Shown: positions 20,233 to 27,818 of the stretch, piece by piece
Layout: each line of letters starts with the position of its first letter
How positions within the stretch are numbered: position 1 is the stretch's first letter
DNA from: Roseivirga sp. E12
GTDB taxonomy: Bacteria > Bacteroidota > Bacteroidia > Cytophagales > Cyclobacteriaceae
Assembly: GCF_017592825.1 (NCBI RefSeq)
Contig: NZ_JAGFMD010000002.1
Location: 62,001 to 126,000 of the forward strand
Length of the DNA: 64,000 bases
Direction of reading: 5' to 3'
Notes under the pieces: model-generated
Databases searched by the model: none
What the model was told of the DNA's origin: nothing
What the model saw: only the letters and a program-made list of their open reading frames with translations
Program-made: the position numbers and the translations under genes

Positions 20233-21243
20233 TTACACATTAAAGTCCGGGTACAAATGCTCTTTAATCAACTCCCTCAAAGTTTCGACCGTCTCCCAAT
20301 TGCTATTCTCTCCAGAATTATACCTGAAACCTCCCGGTACCTTAGCCGGCTTCTCCATATTCAAGTGCTCTTTTAGTTTTTGAGGTGGTACGGTAGGAAC
20401 AATTACGTAATACTTACCAAAATCATATGTATTAAAGGCATCCGATTCGGTAATCATTTCTTCGTGAATCTTCTCTCCTGGCCTGACCCCAATTACTCGC
20501 TTTTCACATTCTGGACCAATTGCTTCTGCAACATCTAAAATCCTATACGAAGGAATCTTAGGCACAAACAGTTCTCCGCCTACAGCATGTTCCAATGCAT
20601 AAATCACCATATCCACCCCTCCTTCCAACGTAATATTAAAACGAGTCATTTCAGGATTAGTAATTGGTAATGCTCCTTCCATTCTTTTTTTCATAAAAAA
20701 CGGGATAACTGATCCGTTGCTACCCATTACATTGCCATACCTGACAACTGAAAACCTAATAGGGTTCCATCCCTTGATGTTGTTTGCTGCTATAAAAAGT
20801 TTGTCACTTGTCAACTTGGTAGCACCATACAAATTCACTGGTGCACAAGCCTTATCAGTAGAAAGTGCTACGACTCTTTGAACATTTGCATTCAGACATG
20901 CATTGATTACGTTTTGAGCTCCATCCACATTAGTCCTAATACACTCTTCTGGGTTATACTCTGCTATATGTACGTGCTTCATAGCCGCTGCATGAATCAC
21001 ATAGTCTACTTGTTGAAAGGCCCTAGCGAGCCTTTCTTTATCACGTACATCCCCGATGAAATACCTCATTTGTTTATATTCCGATGGAGGGAATTCTTGT
21101 GCCATTTGGAACTGCTTTTGCTCATCTCTGGAAAAAATAATGAGTTTTTTGAGCTCAGGGTGGTTATTAAGCAAATACGAGGTCAACGCCTTTCCGAGTG
21201 ACCCTGTACCTCCAGTGATAAGGATAGTTTTGTCTTTATACAT
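20233..21243 (-). CDS. pseB: UDP-N-acetylglucosamine 4,6-dehydratase (inverting)
   Basis: A 336-aa short-chain dehydrogenase. The NADP-binding loop is ILITGGTGSLGKAL, and the PseB/FlaA1 catalytic triad is present as D130, K131 and Y139 in STDKACAPVNLYGATK. It makes the 4-keto-6-deoxy-L-arabino sugar from UDP-GlcNAc, the first committed step to pseudaminic acid. The C-terminus has RPGEKIHEEMI, typical of PseB. It follows the ABC exporter gene by only 4 bases, linking sugar synthesis to export in one transcript. Confidence 0.95.
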   Translation of the reverse strand: MYKDKTILITGGTGSLGKALTSYLLNNHPELKKLIIFSRDEQKQFQMAQEFPPSEYKQMRYFIGDVRDKERLARAFQQVDYVIHAAAMKHVHIAEYNPEECIRTNVDGAQNVINACLNANVQRVVALSTDKACAPVNLYGATKLTSDKLFIAANNIKGWNPIRFSVVRYGNVMGSNGSVIPFFMKKRMEGALPITNPEMTRFNITLEGGVDMVIYALEHAVGGELFVPKIPSYRILDVAEAIGPECEKRVIGVRPGEKIHEEMITESDAFNTYDFGKYYVIVPTVPPQKLKEHLNMEKPAKVPGGFRYNSGENSNWETVETLRELIKEHLYPDFNV

Positions 21244-21247
21244 TCTA

Positions 21248-23038
21248 TTAGAGTTCTTGAAGATCGACCATTTTTTTAAAAAGCTTGGATCTTTTTAAGA
21301 GCATGTCATACGAACCGATATCTATAATCGACCCTTTATCCAATAATACAACAAGGTCGGCATTTCTGATTGTTGATAACCTATGTGCTACCATAAGTAT
21401 AGTATACTGGCCTCTTAATGAGTCAATGTTATTCTGTATTTCTTTTTCAGTTTGAGAATCTAAAGCCGATGTCGCTTCATCCATAATGAGAACATCAATA
21501 TCCTTATACATCTCTCTGGCAATAGATAGTCTTTGCCTTTGTCCTCCGCTAAGATTAACTCCGTTACTACCCAATATCGAGTCTTCACCATATTTCAAAT
21601 CATTCACGAATGAATAGATAGAAGCCTTATCCAAACTTTTCCAAAACCTTTCCTGTGACTCTGAAGACTTATCGGACCAAAAAGTGACATTATTGAAGAC
21701 TGTATCATTAAAAATCACGGGCTCTTGTGTAATGTACCCGATGCGAGCTCTATATTCCTTAATGTCTACTCTGTTTAAATCAATGCCGTCAATTTTCACA
21801 TAACCCGTAACAGGCTGAAGTAATCCTGCAATGAGGTTCACAAGAGTAGTTTTTCCAGATCCCGATTCTCCTACAAATGCAACGGTCTTATTTTTAGGTA
21901 TGTCAAGTGAAATATTATTCAGCACCAGGGTTTGACCAAAAGAGAAATCAACATTCTCCAACACTATTCCATCTTTTAGGGAATGTACTTCTTTTCCTAA
22001 AAGCTTTTCTTCACCTTCAATTAGCTCCTGCTGAAAATCCCTCATATTTTCCAAAGAACCAGATACTTTCAAAAAGGCATTCCATTCAGTCTGCAATTTC
22101 ATTACAAAAGTAAGCGCCCTATAGAAAAACAAGAGTGAGAGTATTATCAACCCCAAATTTTGATTCAAATATGTGACCTCTATAAGAATAACAACAACAA
22201 CAATTAGAACAACAATAGGTTCTCTCACAGAAGAGAGAATTGCGTCATATAAACCAACTTTTCTTTTACTCTCCTCAATTTCATTGGTCAGGTTTTCAAC
22301 TTTTCTTGTGAATACGTCAACCAAAGATGTGGCCTTTAAGTATTTGAAAGAATGAATCATTTGAATCATCAAAAGTTGATACAAATGCCCCCCTTTTGTT
22401 AGTTCCCTTGAAAGTTGTTTGGTACGATTATAAATGGTTCTAAAAGCAAAATTTGAAACGACTCCTCCAAAAGTGACCAATAGAGCAAATTCGGCATTTG
22501 CCAAATATGCTAAAGCTATATATACGAACAGAACGACTGAGGCCTGAAGTGTTCCAACAAAGCTCTTGTAAGCACTGATGATACGCTCAATCTCTCCACT
22601 CATTGTATTTTGTATACGACCAACATCCATTGAAATAAATTTCTGGTAATCATAATTGGCCAAATAGTTAACATTCTCCGTTCTAAGTTTCCGAACAAAA
22701 ATTTGTTGAACTTTTACTTTAAAATAACTTTCAAAAAATTTCGCCAACCCCTTGAATACAAAAAAGAAACTTAACACCCCAAGAACCGATTGCAAAGTAA
22801 AAGGAACACCAATCGATTCCATAGAAGTAATAATGAAGCCAAGGTTGCCCATAGACTCAGCATTTGAAACAGTTTGCCCGTTATCAAGCATTTCTAACAT
22901 TGGAAGAAACATTGCTAAACCCAAACCATCTAGAATGCCAACGGCAAAACTCAGTACAAAAGTGAAAGGAAGCCTATAGCCGATGTAGCTGTAAAAATAC
23001 GCGAAGTCGTCTGTAAATGAAGTGAATGCTTTTTTCAA
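21248..23038 (-). CDS. ABC exporter with fused membrane and ATPase domains (MsbA/PglK type)
   Basis: The 596-aa protein has about six transmembrane segments in residues 1-330 and an ATPase domain from about 355. Walker A is GESGSGKTT (around 388-396), the signature is LSGGQRQR (around 495-502), Walker B is VLIMDEATSALD, and the switch His is in VAHRLST. Half-transporters of this kind flip lipid-linked oligosaccharides (PglK, Wzk) or lipid A. Its place between the wzc-type gene and pseB suggests a lipid-linked glycan flippase for this cluster. No Wzx/Wzy genes are seen in the window. Confidence 0.9.
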   Translation of the reverse strand: MKKAFTSFTDDFAYFYSYIGYRLPFTFVLSFAVGILDGLGLAMFLPMLEMLDNGQTVSNAESMGNLGFIITSMESIGVPFTLQSVLGVLSFFFVFKGLAKFFESYFKVKVQQIFVRKLRTENVNYLANYDYQKFISMDVGRIQNTMSGEIERIISAYKSFVGTLQASVVLFVYIALAYLANAEFALLVTFGGVVSNFAFRTIYNRTKQLSRELTKGGHLYQLLMIQMIHSFKYLKATSLVDVFTRKVENLTNEIEESKRKVGLYDAILSSVREPIVVLIVVVVILIEVTYLNQNLGLIILSLLFFYRALTFVMKLQTEWNAFLKVSGSLENMRDFQQELIEGEEKLLGKEVHSLKDGIVLENVDFSFGQTLVLNNISLDIPKNKTVAFVGESGSGKTTLVNLIAGLLQPVTGYVKIDGIDLNRVDIKEYRARIGYITQEPVIFNDTVFNNVTFWSDKSSESQERFWKSLDKASIYSFVNDLKYGEDSILGSNGVNLSGGQRQRLSIAREMYKDIDVLIMDEATSALDSQTEKEIQNNIDSLRGQYTILMVAHRLSTIRNADLVVLLDKGSIIDIGSYDMLLKRSKLFKKMVDLQEL

Positions 23039-23095
23039 TGGTAGAGGTAATAGTCGTTGTTATTCAAGATATTATCTATTCAAGTCCTGCCTTGA

Positions 23096-25480
23096 TTACT
23101 TCTTGAGTATCCTTTTAAAAGAAAACCTACTTTTGACTTCCTCATCGTCATAGTATCCGGAACCATAACCATAACCATAACCATAACCATAGCCATAACC
23201 ATAACCATAGCCTTTGTTAACTTGAAAATCGTTCAATAGCAAAGCAGAATTATTGACCAACCCTTTCTTAGTAATATCATTTAGGAAAGGAAACACCTGC
23301 TTAACAGTATAATTTTGGCGTACTACAAAGATGTTCAAATCAGCAAGTTGTGTCAAGTTGAATGTATCAGCTACAATACCCACTGGCGGGGTGTCAATTA
23401 CTACTTGATCATACTCCTCCTTCAATGATTCTATTAGAGCCTTAAGCTTGTCTGATATGAGAAGTTCAGCTGGATTAGGAGGTACAGGACCAGCAGCTAT
23501 TAAATCAAGGTTTTCATACGGAGTACTCTGAATTATTTCGCTTCGATCAACAAATCCTGCCAAGTAGTTCGAGACTCCATAATCATTGGAAAGGCCGAAG
23601 TCACCGAATAGTTTTGGTTTTCGCAAATCCAAACCAATCAAAACCGTTTTTTTTCCTGATACAGCGAACATCGATGCAAGGTTCAAGGAACAGAATGACT
23701 TACCTTCACCAGAAGCATTTGAAGTAACCAATATAGTCTTGATAGACTTCTCTCGACCAAAAAAACTCATATTTGATCTTATGGCTCTAAAAGACTCTGA
23801 CATAATTGACTTCGGATGTTCTAAAATCGCCAAATTTCCCTCATGTTTATTATGGCCAATCATACCAATAATTGGGATACTCGTAAGTCCTTCGATCTGC
23901 TTTCGGAATTCAATTTTATCATTGATTAACTCTCTCAAAAGAAGTAGAAGCAATGGTATGGCTACTCCAAGCGCAACCCCAATTGTATAGTTAAAGGACT
24001 TATTTGGGAAAACAGGTGACACATTGCCTGCAGCTTGATCCACTACCCTAGAATTTGCCTCATTCGAAGCTTTTAGAATACCGGCCTCTGCACGTCTTTC
24101 TCTGAAAAACTGAAACATTCGGTAGTACAAGTCATAAACACGTTCTATATCTCCATACTCCCTTTGCGATTCTGGGTACTTCTTAAATTCATCATCTAAT
24201 CGGTCTAACGAATTTTGCACGGCCTTATTCTTCGCCTCCAACTCATCGATTTTTACAGAAACCGTGTTTTTCAAAAAGCTCGTTAATTGATTAATTTGAA
24301 GAGTTAGCCCTTGAATTTCCGGTGTAGTACTTGCTAAGACTTGTGACCTTCTTTCCCGATCAGCAAGGAACCCTTGAAGAGTAGTAATGTATTTTTGTAT
24401 GTCTGCATTCCCATCAAATGTCTGCAAAGTTGGGATAATTCGATCTAAATTTGAGGTATCACTAAGAAACTTTAGGTTTTCTTCTAGGGTTGCTATGGCC
24501 CTCTCATTAACACCTTTCTCAACCTCAAGTTTATTTATGCGATCTAATATATCACTACCCTTTTGGTCAAAAGTGATTACTCGATTCTCTATCTTCACTT
24601 GATCTAATTGAGCAGCATAGAATTTTAGAGTATCCTCTAAAGCATTCATCTCTCTATTAACATACTTGATGGTTCTTTCTGCCGATTGATTCTTCCTGTC
24701 TAATTCCTCTGACATGTATGCCAACATTATGGCGTTTAGAAAGTCTGCTCCCTTATTGGCGTTTGTATGAATCAAACTCAAAGCCGCAATTGACGTAAAT
24801 TCACCTTGATAAGTAACCCTTAACCTACGATTCCATTCATTTATCAAACTCTCTTTAGACCTAAATCGAAAGAAGAACTCTCTCCCCTCATAGTTTGCAG
24901 GTTTGGTAAACTCCAATCTAAGAGCATAACTGTCAGTGATAATTTCTTCAAAAGGACTATAAATACCTGATTCAGGGTGGTTTTCATCTTCAGCTAGGGT
25001 AAGTTGAAACAAGTTATTTTTTCCAAAACTCACCTTAAAAAGCTCATTATAGATTTGAGGATTTTCTTCAATTCTAACAACCTCAAACGCTAAAGTCTTA
25101 TACTCTTCTATAGTCTTGATCCTTCCTTTGGAGTAATACTCCGTCCCGAAAATCAAAGTATCAAGCGCCAATTCAGTAATTCTTTTGCTTTCAAGTATTT
25201 TAAGCTCATTAAGAAAGTTTGAAGTATTGCTCAATGTAAACATTGAAAGAATACTCGGGTCGATATTAGAATTTGCATCCGGTATCAACAAAGTTGAAGA
25301 TAGTCTGTACTTCTCATTAGTGTACCTGTGATAAATAAATGAAACTAACAACCCTATAAAAACACAAATGATAATGACTGGCCAATTCTTGACGAGCTTA
25401 AACAATATGAGTTTAGGGTCTAATGCAGCCCCAGAATTTTGACCATTCTTCTCTTCAAAAAAATCAAACTCGTTTGACAT
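23096..25480 (-). CDS. Wzc-type tyrosine kinase / polysaccharide co-polymerase
   Basis: The 794-aa protein has a cytoplasmic N-terminus, a membrane segment at about 30-50, a long periplasmic coiled-coil region (about 220-470), a second membrane segment at about 495-518 and a C-terminal BY-kinase domain. Walker A is TSNASGEGKS (about 586-594), Walker A' is VLIGLDLRKP (around 613) and Walker B is VVIDTPPVG. The tail has eight Gly-Tyr repeats at about 757-775 plus two more tyrosines before an acidic patch, so ten possible phosphorylation sites. The tyrosine tail is encoded by a hexanucleotide repeat. The gene starts 1 base after the export lipoprotein stop. Confidence 0.93.
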   Translation of the reverse strand: MSNEFDFFEEKNGQNSGAALDPKLILFKLVKNWPVIIICVFIGLLVSFIYHRYTNEKYRLSSTLLIPDANSNIDPSILSMFTLSNTSNFLNELKILESKRITELALDTLIFGTEYYSKGRIKTIEEYKTLAFEVVRIEENPQIYNELFKVSFGKNNLFQLTLAEDENHPESGIYSPFEEIITDSYALRLEFTKPANYEGREFFFRFRSKESLINEWNRRLRVTYQGEFTSIAALSLIHTNANKGADFLNAIMLAYMSEELDRKNQSAERTIKYVNREMNALEDTLKFYAAQLDQVKIENRVITFDQKGSDILDRINKLEVEKGVNERAIATLEENLKFLSDTSNLDRIIPTLQTFDGNADIQKYITTLQGFLADRERRSQVLASTTPEIQGLTLQINQLTSFLKNTVSVKIDELEAKNKAVQNSLDRLDDEFKKYPESQREYGDIERVYDLYYRMFQFFRERRAEAGILKASNEANSRVVDQAAGNVSPVFPNKSFNYTIGVALGVAIPLLLLLLRELINDKIEFRKQIEGLTSIPIIGMIGHNKHEGNLAILEHPKSIMSESFRAIRSNMSFFGREKSIKTILVTSNASGEGKSFCSLNLASMFAVSGKKTVLIGLDLRKPKLFGDFGLSNDYGVSNYLAGFVDRSEIIQSTPYENLDLIAAGPVPPNPAELLISDKLKALIESLKEEYDQVVIDTPPVGIVADTFNLTQLADLNIFVVRQNYTVKQVFPFLNDITKKGLVNNSALLLNDFQVNKGYGYGYGYGYGYGYGYGSGYYDDEEVKSRFSFKRILKK
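23161..23208 (-). repeat. Hexanucleotide tandem array coding the Tyr-Gly kinase tail
   Basis: Eight consecutive copies of a 6-base unit (AACCAT on the plus strand, ATGGTT on the coding strand), with one copy carrying a single substitution (AGCCAT at 23191-23196). It encodes alternating Tyr and Gly. A change in copy number would stay in frame and change only the number of tyrosines. Most copies are exactly identical, although synonymous Gly and Tyr codons would allow variation. This suggests recent expansion by slippage. Confidence 0.95.
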
Positions 25481-25481
25481 C

Positions 25482-26318
25482 TCAGTTGTTATTCGTAAGT
25501 ACGCTAATAATTAACGCTGTGCCGGAAATCACTGATATCAATGTTGCAAAAGTCTGTAACGCTGTTTCTCCAGTTCCTAACTCTCTTATCTTCAATGGAG
25601 GCACATAAATTATGTCATCCGGTTGAAGAAAATAATATTCACTCTGCAGAAATGATCTACCAGTAACATCCAACTCATGTATTCTAGCCCCATCGGGGTA
25701 CTGCCTCAGCAACTTTACGTGTGCACGATCAGCATTAAGAGTCAAATCTCCGGCTTCCGCAATAGCTTGTAACAATGTCACTTCATACTGCCTAATCAGA
25801 TTAGGCCCAACACTCCTAACTTCACCAAATATGGTATAAGGAATACCACTTAGTTTTACTCCAACCAAAATATCCTTGATTTGAGGTCTGATTTGTTCTT
25901 CAATGGCATACTTCAACTCTGTTGTCGTCAGGCCTGCCGCCTTTACTCTACCCAGTGCATTTATCTCAATCATGCCATCTTTATCCACATTATATCCTGT
26001 CAAATAAGGATCTGGCCCACTGTTACCATTACCTCCTCCATTATTATTCCCAGCAAGTGAAATAGAGCCAGGTCGAGCAAAAACAGGGTAATACTTTTCT
26101 ACTGCCTCTAGGTCACTGCTGTAGAAATTGACCAAAAGGATGTCATTTGGCTGCAGCTTATAATCCACACGTTTTAAATTGATTAAGGAGTCATTGGGTA
26201 TATCCTGATTCTTATCCTGTAGGTAAACCACCTTTTCATTAGGGATGCAACTACTCGCTAGAAACAGGATAAATAGGAAACCTACTACTAATTTAAGTTC
26301 AGATCTTTGCTTTGTCAT
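25482..26318 (-). CDS. Polysaccharide export outer-membrane lipoprotein (Wza type)
   Basis: A 278-aa protein with a lipoprotein signal ending LFLASSC (C24). It has a poly_export domain (YKLQPNDILLVNF) and then SLBB-type regions (TIFGEVRSVGPN, DRAHVKLLRQYPDG). A hydrophobic C-terminal segment at about 255-276 is like the helix that spans the outer membrane in Wza. It forms the outer-membrane exit for the polymer together with the Wzc-type kinase encoded next. It overlaps kdsA by 4 bases. Confidence 0.92.
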   Translation of the reverse strand: MTKQRSELKLVVGFLFILFLASSCIPNEKVVYLQDKNQDIPNDSLINLKRVDYKLQPNDILLVNFYSSDLEAVEKYYPVFARPGSISLAGNNNGGGNGNSGPDPYLTGYNVDKDGMIEINALGRVKAAGLTTTELKYAIEEQIRPQIKDILVGVKLSGIPYTIFGEVRSVGPNLIRQYEVTLLQAIAEAGDLTLNADRAHVKLLRQYPDGARIHELDVTGRSFLQSEYYFLQPDDIIYVPPLKIRELGTGETALQTFATLISVISGTALIISVLTNNN

Positions 26319-27160
26319 TCAACTGAGTTTTGAGATTGCTGACCTAGTTCAAAGGCTTGCTTGCTCATCGTTAAAAAATCTTTCATTTTATGCAGAGGAA
26401 TCATATTTGGCCCATCGCTTAAAGCAACCTTAGGATCAGGGTGCGTTTCAATAAAGAACCCATCAACTCCAGCGGCTCCAGCCGCTCTTGCCAAGTAAGG
26501 GGCGAATTCTTTTTGGCCACCCGAAGTCCCTCCAGCTCCCCCAGGTTGTTGTACACTATGTGTGACATCAAAAATTACGGGGGCATACTGTCTCATAGTT
26601 GGCAAAGCCCTCATATCAACAACCAGATTATGGTAACCAAATGAAGCACCACGTTCGGTGAGGCAAACCTTGTTGTTTCCAGTAGATTTCACCTTGTTGA
26701 CTGCATACTGCATGTCTTCTGGCGCCATGAACTGTCCACGTTTGATTTTCACTGTTTTACCTGTCTCTCCTGCTGCTACCAACAGGTCCGTTTGTCTGCA
26801 TAGATAAGCCGGAATTTGCAATGCTTGCGCCACGTCACTCACAGGTTTCGCCTGATTAGGCTCGTGAATGTCGGTGATGACTGAAAGATCAAATTCGCGT
26901 CTAATCCTGTCTAGTACGCTTAACCCTTCGTCCAACCCTACTGATCTGTATGAATTTACCGAAGTTCGATTGGCTTTGTCAAATGATGCCTTAAATATAT
27001 ACTGAATATCGAGCCGTTCACAAGTTTCTTTAACGCTTTCCGCAACCCTTGCGCAGACCTCATAACTTTCGATAGCACATGGCCCTGAGAACAAGACCAT
27101 TTTACCTTTACCAAGTGATATTTCTTCTGTGATCTGAAAGTCTTCTTTAAAAATCTTCAT
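26315..27160 (-). CDS. kdsA: 3-deoxy-8-phosphooctulonate synthase
   Basis: The 281-aa sequence matches KdsA throughout: LFSGPCAIES, FKASFDKANRTS, VITDIHEP, LCRQTDLL, KIKRGQFMAPEDM, FDVTHSVQQPGG and ETHPDP. It condenses arabinose-5-phosphate with PEP to Kdo-8-phosphate in the cytoplasm for LPS core or capsule linker. It overlaps kdsC by 14 bases and the export lipoprotein gene by 4 bases. Kdo synthesis and polymer export are therefore co-transcribed, which suggests Kdo is needed for this glycan. Confidence 0.97.
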   Translation of the reverse strand: MKIFKEDFQITEEISLGKGKMVLFSGPCAIESYEVCARVAESVKETCERLDIQYIFKASFDKANRTSVNSYRSVGLDEGLSVLDRIRREFDLSVITDIHEPNQAKPVSDVAQALQIPAYLCRQTDLLVAAGETGKTVKIKRGQFMAPEDMQYAVNKVKSTGNNKVCLTERGASFGYHNLVVDMRALPTMRQYAPVIFDVTHSVQQPGGAGGTSGGQKEFAPYLARAAGAAGVDGFFIETHPDPKVALSDGPNMIPLHKMKDFLTMSKQAFELGQQSQNSVE

Positions 27161-27695
27161 TGCTTGTTAAGTCCTTGATTATTTGATCATAATGGCCTTG
27201 ACTGTCCAGAACTAAGTCTGACAGTTCTCTCAAAACTCCCTTTCCTCCTTCAGCCCTTGTGATATAGTCAACATTTTCTTTTACCGCATGATGACCATCC
27301 GCGGGGGTGGCACTTAAGCCACAGTTAACCAAAATAGGTAGGTCATTGATGTCATCCCCAACATATGCAACTTGACCCTTTGTCAATCCGAGTTTGTTAA
27401 GGACTTCTTTGAATACCTCAATCTTATTTTCAATTCCGTGATGATGGAAATCTATTCTGAGTTCATTACATCGATTACGGACTACTTGCGAGTCCCTACC
27501 AGTAATTACTCCCGTTAGAATATTGAATTTCCTGAGGTACTTGATGATTTGGCCGTCTTTAACATTGAATCTTTTGTATTCTTGCCCAGCATTATCATAG
27601 ATAATACCTCCATCGGTGAGCACTCCGTCAACATCAAAGATGATCAGTTTAATTTGTTTTGCCTTTTCGAGAATTTCAGGCGAGATGTCCTTCAT
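27147..27695 (-). CDS. kdsC: 3-deoxy-D-manno-octulosonate 8-phosphate phosphatase
   Basis: A 182-aa HAD phosphatase with IIFDVDGVLTDGG (D21, D23), the KdsC-typical TGRDSQVVRNRC motif, VGDDINDLP and the late GGKGVLRE loop. It hydrolyses Kdo-8-phosphate made by KdsA. It is the first gene of the long minus-strand cluster. A Bacteroidota-like minus-7 box, TACTTTTG, lies on the minus strand at 27709-27716, but no convincing minus-33 box was found at the expected distance, so the promoter is uncertain. Confidence 0.95.
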   Translation of the reverse strand: MKDISPEILEKAKQIKLIIFDVDGVLTDGGIIYDNAGQEYKRFNVKDGQIIKYLRKFNILTGVITGRDSQVVRNRCNELRIDFHHHGIENKIEVFKEVLNKLGLTKGQVAYVGDDINDLPILVNCGLSATPADGHHAVKENVDYITRAEGGKGVLRELSDLVLDSQGHYDQIIKDLTSNEDF

Positions 27696-27818
27696 ATTAT
27701 GATTTAAACAAAAGTAAAAGGAAATTCCAGTTTGACATAATTAAGAGACAATAGGATATCTTCATAATGTGTAGAAGCTGAATTTATTATATTAACGATC
27801 GTATCTCTATCTCAGACC

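Noticed and set aside
9769-21243. Legionaminic acid instead of pseudaminic acid pathway
   Set aside because: pseB has the inverting dehydratase triad, and the pseC, pseG and pseI motifs all agree with Pse; no LegB- or LegC-specific feature was seen.
23161-23208. Tandem repeat as a CRISPR or phage-type repeat
   Set aside because: Units are 6 bases, with no spacers, and code for a Tyr-Gly tail in a known position for this family.
23586-23990. 134-codon plus-strand open frame antisense to the kinase domain of the Wzc-type gene
   Set aside because: It lies wholly inside a well-supported gene, has no family motif and no independent promoter.
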